A stretch of DNA of 40,069 nt. Origin: Candidatus Chloroploca mongolica (lineage in GTDB: Bacteria > Chloroflexota > Chloroflexia > Chloroflexales > Chloroflexaceae). Below, piece by piece: positions 1 to 7,908 of this stretch. The notes beneath the pieces were generated by a model. That model was not told where the DNA came from and ran no database searches. It saw nothing but the letters and a program-made list of their open reading frames with translations. A program made the position numbers and the translations under genes. Position 1 is the first letter of the stretch. The number at the start of each line of letters is the position of its first letter. The stretch spans positions 1-40,069 of the forward strand of contig NZ_SIJK02000046.1 in the NCBI RefSeq assembly GCF_004762035.2, read 5' to 3'.

Positions 1-9
1 TGCAACCAA

Positions 10-54
10 CCCCACCGCCCGCCTGCAGTTCTTGCAGGCGGGCGGTGGGGTTTT
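10..54 (+). terminator. Rho-independent terminator of an upstream gene outside the window
   Basis: An 18-base perfect inverted repeat (10-27 and 33-50) with a 5-base loop is followed directly by TTTT at 51-54. The T run lies on the + strand side, so it should end a + strand transcript entering from the left. There is no matching A run on the left side, so it looks unidirectional. Confidence 0.8.
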
Positions 55-157
55 CAGTTTTGCGGCTGGTGCGTATCTTTGTGCGCTTTATCAGCGGTAT
101 AGGGTGTAGTTCTCAATTCGTGTGAACTGACCGATTGATGCCGTAGGAGGAAGCGCG

Positions 158-1636
158 ATGCAAATACGCGATGCCAAAAGGTTGGGATGGATAAGGTTGG
201 GATGGATATTGATCATCTGTTTTCTTGGTCTGGGGTGTTACCCAGTGTGGAAGCACACTGCGGCCCTAGCGGCCCCCTCTGCGCCACTGATGCGCTATGA
301 AAATGGACACCTGCTCTATGGTGAGTTTCGTGCGTATTATGAAGCACATGGTGATAAGGCAAGTTTCGGCTTGCCCATCACGAGTGTTTTTGTTGATGCG
401 GGTGGACTGACCGTTCAGTATTTTGAGTATGCTCGCTTTGAGTGGCATGATCAGGTACGGCTTTCTCATCTTGGGCGGTTTTTTGCTCAGCAGCATCAGA
501 TGGAGGGGGCATTTACCTGGCGTGAGGCAGATGAAGCGCTGGAGGAGGATCGTATTTATCTGGTTGATGCCGGGCATACGCTTGGTGGTGCTTTCCGGTG
601 GTACTGGCAGCAAACTGGGGGGGTGCTCAGGCATGGGTTGCCGATTTCAGAAGAGTTCTATGAAGCGCAACCTGATGGATCATCTCGCCTGACTCAATAT
701 TTTGAGCGAAGCATTCTGATCTATCAACCAGGATTTGAGGGCACATCAGACGAAGTGATCCGAAACCCGCTTGGCCTGCGCTATGCGCACCTATATGTGA
801 ATTCCCTTCACCTTGAACCAGAGGCTCCTTTGCAGATTCTGGCTGAGGCTAGTCTGCCTTTTCATCCTACGAGTCCAGATGGACATAATATTGCTCTTGC
901 CGCTAGTCGGCTCAATGGTGTTATGCTGCTTCCGGGTGAGCGTTTGGGCTTTCTTGCCACGATTGGCGAGGTTTCGGCGGCGAATGGCTACGTGCCTGGT
1001 AGTGGTATCGAAAATGGGGTCATTGTCAACAACATGATCGGAGGGGGGATCTGTACTGTCTCGACCTTGCTGTATCGAGCTGCGTGGCATACGGGGTTAC
1101 CTATTCTTGAACGCACAGGCCATCGTTACTGGCTGCGGGCCTATGCTGATCAGCCAGGGCTTGAAGCGGCTGTTGCAGTTCCGGATCTGGAATTGTCGCT
1201 TGGCAATGACACGCTCGGGGAATTGATCGTCGAAGCGGAGGTGATCAATCAGTTTGTGCGTGTGCGGATCTGGGGGCGTTCTGATGGGCGTACCGTGGTT
1301 GTTGCGCAACCAGAGATACGGACAGAAGGCCGTGCATCAGCGAGCAGTGCTGCGGTGGCCGAGACTGAAGGGAGCAGGTCTAGCTTTGCGGCCTGGGCGA
1401 ATACGCAACAAGAGGCAAGGGATGTAATCAACCGGCGCACAATTCGAGGTGCTGATGGCCGTATTGTGCGTCAGGAACAGGTGTTGACACGGTATGCTGC
1501 GCTTCCGGTGCGGGCTACGCCCTCTGTGACGCCTGCGCCAACTTTGCCACCTGCGCCACCTGAAGAATTGCCTGATGGCAATCGTGTCAAAAGTAAGGCG
1601 ATGAGCGTGCCTTGCCAGCCTGTGCTGGCTAGGTGA
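158..1636 (+). CDS. Secreted VanW family protein with LGFP-like repeats and a G5-like tail
   Basis: A 492-residue protein. Residues about 12-40 form a hydrophobic signal/anchor segment. Two similar repeats follow (about 48-100 and 138-192), each with the pattern G-x-F-x-x-Y, then FGLP or HGLP, then QYFE; they resemble the LGFP-like repeats common in Chloroflexi exported proteins. A VanW domain spans about 243-375 and carries the GGGIC-x-VSTLLYRAA core. The tail around 410-450 (QEARDVINRR...VRQEQV) resembles a G5-type segment, followed by a proline-rich end. An AGGAGG at 145-150, seven bases before the ATG, fixes the start. VanW domains are associated with the cell envelope and with some vancomycin-resistance clusters, but their biochemical role is not settled and no resistance genes are nearby. 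The last codons lie inside a 25-base hairpin. Confidence 0.88.
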   Translation: MQIRDAKRLGWIRLGWILIICFLGLGCYPVWKHTAALAAPSAPLMRYENGHLLYGEFRAYYEAHGDKASFGLPITSVFVDAGGLTVQYFEYARFEWHDQVRLSHLGRFFAQQHQMEGAFTWREADEALEEDRIYLVDAGHTLGGAFRWYWQQTGGVLRHGLPISEEFYEAQPDGSSRLTQYFERSILIYQPGFEGTSDEVIRNPLGLRYAHLYVNSLHLEPEAPLQILAEASLPFHPTSPDGHNIALAASRLNGVMLLPGERLGFLATIGEVSAANGYVPGSGIENGVIVNNMIGGGICTVSTLLYRAAWHTGLPILERTGHRYWLRAYADQPGLEAAVAVPDLELSLGNDTLGELIVEAEVINQFVRVRIWGRSDGRTVVVAQPEIRTEGRASASSAAVAETEGSRSSFAAWANTQQEARDVINRRTIRGADGRIVRQEQVLTRYAALPVRATPSVTPAPTLPPAPPEELPDGNRVKSKAMSVPCQPVLAR

Positions 1637-1667
1637 GCACGCGTGCTCACCTAGCCAGCACAGGCTG
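1616..1667. terminator. Bidirectional hairpin between convergent genes, overlapping the VanW stop codon
   Basis: A 25-base perfect inverted repeat (1616-1640 and 1643-1667) with a 2-base spacer. The left arm covers the last codons and the stop codon of the VanW gene, and the right arm abuts the stop codon of the minus-strand dehydratase at 1668. There is no T tract on either side. It probably acts as a shared terminator or 3' stabiliser; the position is observed and the function is inferred. Confidence 0.65.
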
Positions 1668-1949
1668 TTAGCTCATGGCTTCATCGGCAGCCATCGCCAG
1701 GGCGATATCTTTTTCGGTTAAGCCTCCAGCATCGTGGGTGGTGAGGGCGAGGGTGACTTTGTTGTAGCGAATGTCAATATCGGGATGATGGGCTGCGGCT
1801 TCAGCGAGAAACCCTATATGGGTCACAAAAGCAATGGCCCGTGGAAAGTCAGGGAGTTTGAAGGTCTTGCTCAGCATGTCACCCTGACGATGCCATCCCC
1901 GAAGGTTCTCAAGGGCTATACTGATTTGTTCCTCGCTCAATTTTGTCAT
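1668..1949 (-). CDS. phhB: Pterin-4-alpha-carbinolamine dehydratase
   Basis: A 93-residue protein that fits the whole length of the PCD/DCoH family. The family signature is present as EAAAHHPDIDIRYNKV near residues 50-65, including the His-His-Pro that binds the pterin, followed by the TTHDAGGLTEKDIALA ending typical of the family. It dehydrates 4a-hydroxytetrahydrobiopterin during recycling of pterin cofactors in the cytoplasm. The start is preceded by CAGGAG with normal spacing on the minus strand. No aromatic amino acid hydroxylase lies next to it, so the partner enzyme is unknown. Some bacterial members have instead been linked to molybdopterin-related or regulatory roles. Confidence 0.92.
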   Translation of the reverse strand: MTKLSEEQISIALENLRGWHRQGDMLSKTFKLPDFPRAIAFVTHIGFLAEAAAHHPDIDIRYNKVTLALTTHDAGGLTEKDIALAMAADEAMS

Positions 1950-1997
1950 ACTCTACTCCTGAGTCTAGTGTCTAGTAACGAATGACCTGGTATGTTC

Positions 1998-2003
1998 AGT
2001 ATA
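1998..2003 (-). promoter_or_regulatory. Candidate -10 box for the dehydratase gene
   Basis: TATACT on the minus strand, 49 bases before the start codon of the dehydratase. No convincing -35 box is visible at 16-18 bases, so this is only a candidate. Confidence 0.3.
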
Positions 2004-2160
2004 CACCAGAGTAGTGTGGTGAGGCGGGAGGGTGTAGACAAGCAAGCTTGTTGGTCTGCGCCGAGATCCCTTTTCATCCTCTTACGCGGAGGTATGGCTT
2101 GGTTCTCAATTTTGACCAAGTGATCCTGTGGAGCGAGGCGCCCCTATGTGTAGCCAGGGC

Positions 2161-2169
2161 TGGTATAAT
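2161..2169 (+). promoter_or_regulatory. Candidate extended -10 promoter for the GNAT gene
   Basis: TGGTATAAT is a TGn extension joined to a perfect TATAAT, about 100 bases before the GNAT start. No clear -35 box precedes it, which is tolerated by extended -10 promoters. The rest of the 1950-2272 gap shows only short imperfect hairpins and no gene that I can support. Confidence 0.45.
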
Positions 2170-2272
2170 AATGACACACATCTTCCGTCTATGTGACTGG
2201 CAGGGTGAGGAGTAAGCGGGTGTACCTTCCAGCTGCTGGTTGCAACGACGCTAATACAGGGGGCAGGCACCT

Positions 2273-3103
2273 ATGCATACATCAGTCAACTTCGCATCGG
2301 CTTCCGCGCTCTCGATGGAAGCGCTGGCGGACCTATTTACGCGCTCGTTCGAGGCCTACTTCTATTCGGGGGTGACGACGCCGGAGGCATTATCGCGGCG
2401 AATCGCATCAGAGAATATCGATCTGTTTTCTTCGCTTATTCTGTGTATTGATGGTCAGCCATCTGGCGTTGCGCTGCTTGCGCGGCGTGGTGCACGAGCC
2501 TGGTGTGGTGGGTTTGGCATTGTGCCCGAGCACCGGGGTAACGGTTATGCCAATCAACTCACCGCAGCAATGATTGAGCAAGCGCAAAAGGCAGGGGCGC
2601 GCCAATTGACCTTAGAAGTGCTGGCGCGGAATATTGCTGCATTGCGGACATATGAACATGCAGGAATGCACGTGACCCGTCGGTTATTGATTATGGCGTG
2701 GCATCTTGGAGATGATGAGTTTGGGGGTAGACCGAGGATCGATGAACTTGAGGCCGAGACGCTGGTGCTTGACTATTTTGCTGACCTCCATCCGGCCCAC
2801 GCCTCGTGGCAACGTGAGCCGGCGACCCTGCTGGCCCTGCCCAATTTACGTGGCATAGTACTGCGTGAAGATGGCGATGTGACCGCCTATGCGCTGGTTA
2901 CCGGCGATGAAATCAGTATGCGCCTGTTTGATCTGGGCGCGTGTGATGAGATGGCGGCTCGTGAATTAATTCATGCACTTCAGGCGCATACAGCCAACTT
3001 AACCTGCATCAATGAGCCTGCTGATAGCCCATTGACGGGTGCCTTTTTGCGGTCTGGTTTTGTGGTGCCTGATGAGCAGTATGAGTTGACAATGGCGTTG
3101 TAA
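2273..3103 (+). CDS. GNAT family N-acetyltransferase
   Basis: A 276-residue protein. The N-terminal half is a GNAT domain: residues about 75-100 give beta strand 4 and the acetyl-CoA loop as GFGIVPEHRGNGYANQL, matching the R/Q-x-x-G-x-G/A motif, followed by LTLEVLARNIAALRTYEHAGM, the usual motif B with N and Y. The C-terminal part (about 150-276) has alternating strands and helices and may be a second, degenerate acetyltransferase-like domain, since it ends in a 'LRSGFVVPDEQYEL' pattern typical of GNAT C-termini. The substrate cannot be inferred. AGGGGG lies ten bases before the ATG. A 15-base hairpin follows the stop codon. Confidence 0.88.
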   Translation: MHTSVNFASASALSMEALADLFTRSFEAYFYSGVTTPEALSRRIASENIDLFSSLILCIDGQPSGVALLARRGARAWCGGFGIVPEHRGNGYANQLTAAMIEQAQKAGARQLTLEVLARNIAALRTYEHAGMHVTRRLLIMAWHLGDDEFGGRPRIDELEAETLVLDYFADLHPAHASWQREPATLLALPNLRGIVLREDGDVTAYALVTGDEISMRLFDLGACDEMAARELIHALQAHTANLTCINEPADSPLTGAFLRSGFVVPDEQYELTMAL

Positions 3104-3108
3104 GATAC

Positions 3109-3152
3109 GCGAAACCACCATCATGAGTGACCAGTTGTGATGGTGGTTTCGC
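3109..3152 (+). terminator. Hairpin between the GNAT gene and purC
   Basis: Arms of 15 bases (3109-3123 and 3138-3152) are perfectly complementary around a 14-base loop, five bases after the GNAT stop codon. A TTT lies inside the stem rather than after it. It probably separates the GNAT transcript from purC. Confidence 0.6.
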
Positions 3153-3181
3153 TGAATAGATCATGGTAATGGAGCGCTACA

Positions 3182-3952
3182 ATGCAACTTGGACCACGTA
3201 TTACCGAAGGCAAAACGAAGATTGTGTATGCTCACCCTGATGATAGTGGGCTCTGCATTCTTGTGCATAAAGATGGCATTACCGCGGGAGATGGAGCGCG
3301 GCGTAATGAGATTCCTGGGAAAGGGGTGCTGGCTGGGCGGACGACGGCGAATGTTTTTGCCTTGCTTGAGCGAGCGGGTATGGCGACGCATTTTGTCCAG
3401 GCCCCTGAGCCAGCGATTACTGTGGTACGTCGTTGCCTGATGCTGCCGATCGAGGTTGTAATGCGACGATTGGCGACAGGTTCGTATTTGCGCCGCCATC
3501 CCGAGGTTGCTGAGGGGACGCGTTTTGACCCACTGCTGGTCGAGTTCTTCTTGAAGGATGATATTGCGCACGATCCCCAAATTAGTGAACATGAGATTGC
3601 TGTGCGGAATCTTGCGACATCTGATGAAGTCCGTCAGATGATTGCGGTTGGGGTAGAGGTCTTTACCCTGTTAGAACGAGCGTGGGCTGAGCAGGATGTG
3701 GTGCTGGTTGATCTCAAGATTGAGTTTGGGCGTGCGGTCAGTACTGAACAGGGGTCAAACCTGCTGGTGGCTGATGTCATTGACAACGACTCGTGGCGGA
3801 TCTGGCCCGGGGGGGAAGCGGGACGGATGCTTGACAAGCAGGTCTATCGCAATGCGGCCACGATCAATGAAGGTGTGCTTGCGGATGTACGCTCACGGTA
3901 TGAGCAGGTGGTGGCGTGTACCGAGCGTTTTGCTGAGTTTGAGTTGAATTGA
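3182..3952 (+). CDS. purC: Phosphoribosylaminoimidazole-succinocarboxamide synthase (SAICAR synthetase)
   Basis: A 256-residue cytoplasmic enzyme of purine synthesis that joins CAIR and aspartate using ATP. Family motifs are clear: ITEGKTKIVY near the N-terminus (ATP-binding loop), EVVMRRLATGSYLRR in the middle, LVDLKIEFGR, and VADVIDNDSWRIWP with the catalytic acidic residues. It is slightly longer than the bacterial norm of about 240 because of a short C-terminal extension. TGGAG lies ahead of the ATG. Other purine genes are absent, so purC is detached from any pur operon here, and cardiolipin synthase follows after 16 bases. Confidence 0.95.
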   Translation: MQLGPRITEGKTKIVYAHPDDSGLCILVHKDGITAGDGARRNEIPGKGVLAGRTTANVFALLERAGMATHFVQAPEPAITVVRRCLMLPIEVVMRRLATGSYLRRHPEVAEGTRFDPLLVEFFLKDDIAHDPQISEHEIAVRNLATSDEVRQMIAVGVEVFTLLERAWAEQDVVLVDLKIEFGRAVSTEQGSNLLVADVIDNDSWRIWPGGEAGRMLDKQVYRNAATINEGVLADVRSRYEQVVACTERFAEFELN

Positions 3953-3968
3953 AATCTATAGTATCAAT

Positions 3969-5438
3969 ATGCCTGAAGATTGGCTGAGTCTGTTTGCACT
4001 CGTGGGGGCTATTTTACATTGGATCCTCTTGATCGGCGCACTCTTTACGGTGCCGGTCAATCGCAAGCCATCCTCGGCGACGGCTTGGCTAATGTTAATT
4101 GCGCTTTTTCCCTTTGCGGGGTTCGTGCTCTTCTTGCTGATCGGGAGCCCCAAGCTTCCCTATGAGCGTCGGCTCAGGCAATTGACGATGGATGAACTGG
4201 TAGCGAAGGCGATCAGCGAAGCCCGTGATCATCCAGTGTTTGGTCCATTGCTGAATCCCCATGTTCCGGCGCGGTATCTGCCCTTTGCGAATCTCAGTGC
4301 TCATCTTGGTGGCATGGCTGCATTTGCGGGCAACGATGTTGCGGTGATTGACGATTATGATGAGATTCTCCGTCGTCTAGCTGAGGATATTGATACCGCT
4401 GAGCATTTTGTGCATATCCAGTTTTATATTCTCAACCGCGATGAAGCGACCGAAGAGGTATTCCTTGCCCTTGAACGTGCGCATCAACGGGGTGTTCAGG
4501 TGCGTGTCATGCTCGATGATTTTGGCTCAAACCGCTATCCTACGAGCAAGCAGACTGATGATTACCTCAAGACGTCGGGGTTTGGGTACGAGCGTATTTT
4601 GCCTGTTCGTTTGAGTAAGGGCCAGTGGGCGCGACCGGATCTGCGTAATCACCGGAAAATCGCGGTGATTGATGGCAGGATTGGGCATACTGGCTCGCTC
4701 AACCTGATCCGGCGTGACTACTTCCGCAAGGATGACCTCTATTATGATGAGGTAGTGGTGCGGGTGACCGGGCCAATCGTTGGGCAACTTGATGCGGTCT
4801 TTATCACCGATTGGTACAGCGAGACCGATACCCTCTTGAGCCAGGCTGAGCTTTATCATGGTGAGGAAGCGGTCGTTGCGACAGGGACGATGCTTTGCCA
4901 GGTGTTGCCGAGTGGTTCAGGACATGACGACGAGAACAATCTCAAACTCTTTACCGGGATGATCCATGGTGCGCATCATAAACTGACGATTGTGAACCCC
5001 TATTTTGTGCCTGATGACAGTCTGATGCTGGCGTTGACCAGTGCGGCACAGCGTGGCGTTGATGTCACGATGATCAACTCGGAGGCCCCGGATCAGTTTA
5101 TGGTCTATTATGCGCAGCATTCGTTTTACGACGAATTGCTGCGCTGTGGGGTGAAGATTGCGCTTTATAAGAAGCCGATTCTGCTGCACTCGAAGTTTAT
5201 GACGATTGATGACGATATTGCGATGGTCGGCTCGAGCAACTTTGATATGCGATCGTTCCAGTTGAATCTCGAGGTGAGCATGGTCTGTTACGACCGCAAG
5301 GTTGTGGCTGATCTGCGCCAAATTGAAGCGACGTACCTCGAACGCTCGATGATGCTCAGCCGCGATATCTGGGCGATCCGTCCGCTTTATCGTCGTCTCT
5401 TCGAGAATATTGCCCGTCTGACGGCTGCGTTGCAGTAG
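3969..5438 (+). CDS. cls: Cardiolipin synthase (phospholipase D superfamily)
   Basis: A 489-residue membrane enzyme that condenses phosphatidylglycerol into cardiolipin. Two N-terminal transmembrane segments (about 8-28 and 38-58) are followed by two phospholipase D halves. The HKD motifs are intact: HRKIAVID near residue 228 with the following GHTGSLN, and HSKFMTIDD near residue 405 with MVGSSNFDMRS. Length and layout match the ClsA type. It starts 16 bases after purC and could share its transcript; I see no clear biochemical link between the two. Confidence 0.94.
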   Translation: MPEDWLSLFALVGAILHWILLIGALFTVPVNRKPSSATAWLMLIALFPFAGFVLFLLIGSPKLPYERRLRQLTMDELVAKAISEARDHPVFGPLLNPHVPARYLPFANLSAHLGGMAAFAGNDVAVIDDYDEILRRLAEDIDTAEHFVHIQFYILNRDEATEEVFLALERAHQRGVQVRVMLDDFGSNRYPTSKQTDDYLKTSGFGYERILPVRLSKGQWARPDLRNHRKIAVIDGRIGHTGSLNLIRRDYFRKDDLYYDEVVVRVTGPIVGQLDAVFITDWYSETDTLLSQAELYHGEEAVVATGTMLCQVLPSGSGHDDENNLKLFTGMIHGAHHKLTIVNPYFVPDDSLMLALTSAAQRGVDVTMINSEAPDQFMVYYAQHSFYDELLRCGVKIALYKKPILLHSKFMTIDDDIAMVGSSNFDMRSFQLNLEVSMVCYDRKVVADLRQIEATYLERSMMLSRDIWAIRPLYRRLFENIARLTAALQ

Positions 5439-5444
5439 CGCCAT

Positions 5445-5557
5445 TTATCGTTCTGGCGTGAGAGCGACGTTGCCCTGGGCATCGCCGATGCCATCGTTGC
5501 GCAACCATGCGGGTAGCCCAACCGGATGCCGTTGTTCAGGGGGCAAGGGGGAGATGT
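5445..5557 (-). pseudogene. Possible 3' remnant of a gene cut off by an inverted-repeat element
   Basis: On the minus strand this stretch reads as about 37 codons ending in TAA with a protein-like sequence (PPEQRHPVGLPAWLRNDG, then a Gly/Asp/Ala-rich segment ending TPER). It begins exactly where the 5558-5714 element ends, and the reading frame upstream is element sequence. It could be the tail of a gene disrupted by the insertion. I do not recognise the family, and it may be chance. Confidence 0.25.
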
Positions 5558-5714
5558 AGGGCGATTGCATCTTCCGTGCATGCACCCCACCAGGGCACCC
5601 GCAAGGTGTGCCCGTACACCGGGCCGGGTGCCGCCGTTTGCGCCGCTGGTTGTATGCACATGCTGCCACAGAGAGCGTATTTTTTTATCCGGTTTCGTAT
5701 GATGCAACCGCCCT
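5558..5714. mobile_element. MITE-like inverted-repeat element, copy 1
   Basis: A 157-base non-coding element with 14-base terminal inverted repeats differing at one base: AGGGCGATTGCATC at the left, and AGGGCGGTTGCATC read inward from the right. Its right 75 bases match, inverted, the left 75 bases of the element at 11076-11266 with few differences. The left part contains a short GGGCACCCGC palindromic segment. It lies between the convergent cls and BCD-transporter genes, 23 bases from the latter's stop codon. No clean target duplication is visible at this copy. Confidence 0.7.
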
Positions 5715-5737
5715 GGGGGGATTGATGCGAGGTCATT

Positions 5738-7081
5738 TCATTCGGCGGCGGCGGCGAATGAAGCGGAGGGAACTGATGTCCGCGTTTGCCGGGCAAAGCC
5801 GGGGACATCTACTTTACGCACCAGGATAACACAGATCGCAAGACCGATTGCTTCGAGAAAGAAGACCAGGCCATAGGCGATGTTGAGCGAGCCCGTGGTG
5901 ATCAGGCCGAGATCGCGGATCAACCCGCCGAGGAAGATCCCGAGACCACGAAAGAGCAACTGAGCGACGGTCCAGAGACCGAGGTAGGCCCCGGCGCGGC
6001 GGTCAGAGGTCATCGCCATCAAGAGCGAAACGGCACCGACGGTATAGATGCCAAACCCGAGGCCAAAGGCAAAGAGCACCGGGATCAGCAGGGCCTCGGC
6101 TTCGGTGAGGGCAATTACCCCGAGCAGAGCGAGAGGGATACTGGTCAAGACCAGACCGATCACGGTGGTACCTGTTTGCTCGTGGGCCTGGCGGTTCCGC
6201 GTATAGATGACGGTACCGATGAGGCTGAGCACAACCCCGGTACCCCAATAGGCATTGAAGCGGGTGGTTTCGCCAACCGAAAGACCGAACACATCACCAC
6301 CAAAGGGTTCGAGCACAGCGTCTTGGGCAAAGGCGCTGGTGGCACCGAGGGCGAGGAAGAGAAAGAAGAGTCGGGTACGGCGGTCGCCCCACATCTCGCG
6401 CAGGAGCGTACGAAAAGGCAGTTGTTCCGATGGAGCATCGGCGACAATGGTCCCGTGGCGTTGTTCTTCGCCGAGCAGCGAGAAGAAGAAGGCCATGGTA
6501 GCAATGCCCATCCCAAAGAGCACGATCTGCCAGAAAGAGGCCGGATCGTAGACCGGCATCATCAGGCCATAGATGACCCCGGCGATAGGAAAACTGATGA
6601 CAAGGAACGTCTGCACGATGCTCATCGCTTGCCCTCGCTTCTCTGGGGGGGCGCTATCGCGCACAAGGGCGAGGAAGGTGCTGCCCGAGAGCAGGGTACC
6701 GACGCCATAGATGAGGAAGGAGAAGACGGCGAGTGACCAGGCGAGGATCGAGCGTGGATTGGCGGCGAGCATGACCGTAATGATGGGGAGCAAGGGTAAC
6801 GAGAGCACCATTGGAATGCGTCCACCCCAGATATAGGGCAGACGATGAAAGCCAAAGATCGGGCGGGTATCGGAGCGATAGCCAGCCCAGATGCTCAACG
6901 GGGCGAGCAGATAACGCAAGGCTGAGAGCAAGGCGACCGGGGCCGCCCAAATATTCAAGTCTGAAATCAGGATGCGATTGAGCACACCTGAAGTTAAGAG
7001 ATCAACAAACGACGAACCAATATGAAAAGACCCGATCTTCATGGTGCGTAGCACACTAAAGCGACGTGGCTCATCACTCAC
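5738..7081 (-). CDS. BCD family (PucC/LhaA-like) MFS transporter
   Basis: A 447-residue membrane protein with about twelve hydrophobic segments. The N-terminal half contains the family hallmark of a loop after the second to third helix, ALRYLLAPLSIWAGYRSDT followed by GFHRLPYIWGG, matching PucC, LhaA and Bch2-type proteins. These are major facilitator relatives associated with bacteriochlorophyll delivery or assembly of light-harvesting and reaction-centre complexes in phototrophs. The start is a GTG preceded by AGGAG with 6-base spacing. A MerR-like regulator lies upstream on the same strand with an inverted-repeat element between them. The closing residues RTSVPSASFAAAAE are cytoplasmic and poorly conserved. 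The transported molecule, if any, is not established for the family. Confidence 0.9.
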   Translation of the reverse strand: MSDEPRRFSVLRTMKIGSFHIGSSFVDLLTSGVLNRILISDLNIWAAPVALLSALRYLLAPLSIWAGYRSDTRPIFGFHRLPYIWGGRIPMVLSLPLLPIITVMLAANPRSILAWSLAVFSFLIYGVGTLLSGSTFLALVRDSAPPEKRGQAMSIVQTFLVISFPIAGVIYGLMMPVYDPASFWQIVLFGMGIATMAFFFSLLGEEQRHGTIVADAPSEQLPFRTLLREMWGDRRTRLFFLFLALGATSAFAQDAVLEPFGGDVFGLSVGETTRFNAYWGTGVVLSLIGTVIYTRNRQAHEQTGTTVIGLVLTSIPLALLGVIALTEAEALLIPVLFAFGLGFGIYTVGAVSLLMAMTSDRRAGAYLGLWTVAQLLFRGLGIFLGGLIRDLGLITTGSLNIAYGLVFFLEAIGLAICVILVRKVDVPGFARQTRTSVPSASFAAAAE

Positions 7082-7098
7082 AGACAGCTCCTGGGGTA

Positions 7099-7191
7099 TA
7101 TAGCAGTCCTATCTGGGTTGTAAACAGGAGTGCCGACTTTAGCCGGCTTTAGCCGGCACTCCTCAGACACACATTGTCTAGGACTGCTATA
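7099..7191. repeat. Palindromic element with 13-base terminal inverted repeats
   Basis: TATAGCAGTCCTA at 7099-7111 is matched by its exact reverse complement at 7179-7191. Inside is a second imperfect hairpin with AGGAGTGCCG at its left and CGGCACTCCT at its right, plus a tandem TTTAGCCGGC. The arrangement, with TA at each outer edge, resembles a non-autonomous IS630/Tc1-type miniature element. It occupies nearly the whole gap between the regulator and the BCD transporter. Confidence 0.6.
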
Positions 7192-7199
7192 GTATGAGT

Positions 7200-7817
7200 T
7201 TATTGATAACTCTGGGCAACGGCGAGATGGACTTCATTGGCGACATGACTGATACGGCGTAAGAGACGGGCCCGGTCTTCATTGCGTGGCCGGGTTTCTT
7301 CGGAGAGTTGCATCGCCGAGTCGACCAGGGTATCACGAAAAAAGAGAGCGGCTTCGAGGGCGGCGGTCAGGGGCATGCCTGCACGGAGGGCCAGGGTGCC
7401 ATACTCGCCGCCGATGCGTCGGGCCTCGCGGAGCAATTCTTCATCATCGTGGGGATTATTGATATAGTGCAGGACGACGCCCATCAACTGTTGCCCGATA
7501 CGGCGCCAGGCCTCACGGTCAGCCTCGGGGATGCGGGCGAGCCAGGCGCGATGGGAATGGGGCGCAGTGGCAATTTCGCTCCGCGTCTGGGCGGAGGTAC
7601 GCGTGGCGAGTTCTGAGCCAAAAGCGCGACTGGTAAGCGACGTGCGGCGCGCAAGGGTCTCGATATCGTGACGCGCAAAGCGACGGTGCCCACCGGGTGT
7701 GATATAGACGGGCACCGAGCCTTCATCGGCCCAGCGCCGCAGCGTAGTGCTATGGACACCAAGCAACTTGCTGGCTGCGGAAAGCGAGAGAAAGGTAACC
7801 TCATCACGCTCGGGCAT
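7200..7817 (-). CDS. MerR-like DNA-binding regulator with an all-helical C-terminal domain
   Basis: A 205-residue protein. Residues about 9-52 are a MerR-type winged helix (LSLSAASKLLGVHSTTLRRWADEG, then the wing TPGGHRRF). After a linker, residues about 90-205 are predicted to be entirely helical, with REAWRRIGQQL, EARRIGGEYGTLALRAGMPL and TAALEAALFFRDTLVDSAM. I see no cobalamin-binding DxHxxG, no cysteine cluster and no photoreceptor signature, so the signal is unknown. AAAGG precedes the ATG with 6-base spacing, and an upstream promoter is near consensus. Its position directly ahead of the BCD transporter suggests control of pigment or photosynthesis functions, which is inference. Confidence 0.85.
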   Translation of the reverse strand: MPERDEVTFLSLSAASKLLGVHSTTLRRWADEGSVPVYITPGGHRRFARHDIETLARRTSLTSRAFGSELATRTSAQTRSEIATAPHSHRAWLARIPEADREAWRRIGQQLMGVVLHYINNPHDDEELLREARRIGGEYGTLALRAGMPLTAALEAALFFRDTLVDSAMQLSEETRPRNEDRARLLRRISHVANEVHLAVAQSYQ

Positions 7818-7862
7818 GGTGAACCTTTCGTAAATCTATAGAAATCTTAGTAAACGTCTTTA

Positions 7863-7892
7863 ATTATAGGCAAGGTTGGTTGTTTCTGTCAA
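7863..7892 (-). promoter_or_regulatory. Consensus sigma-70 promoter of the MerR-like regulator
   Basis: On the minus strand TTGACA (7892-7887) and TATAAT (7868-7863) are both perfect consensus hexamers, separated by 18 bases. The -10 box lies about 45 bases before the regulator's ATG. It is the strongest promoter match I found in the window. Confidence 0.8.
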
Positions 7893-7908
7893 TTGCATTG
7901 AGATTTTT

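Noticed and set aside
2098-2120. Hairpin CTTGGT/ACCAAG considered as part of a tRNA or small RNA
   Set aside because: The stem is only six bases and there is no T-arm, acceptor stem or anticodon arm around it.
5786-6736. A 316-codon Glu/Lys/Gly-rich open frame antisense to the BCD transporter
   Set aside because: The charged composition is the complement of hydrophobic membrane codons.
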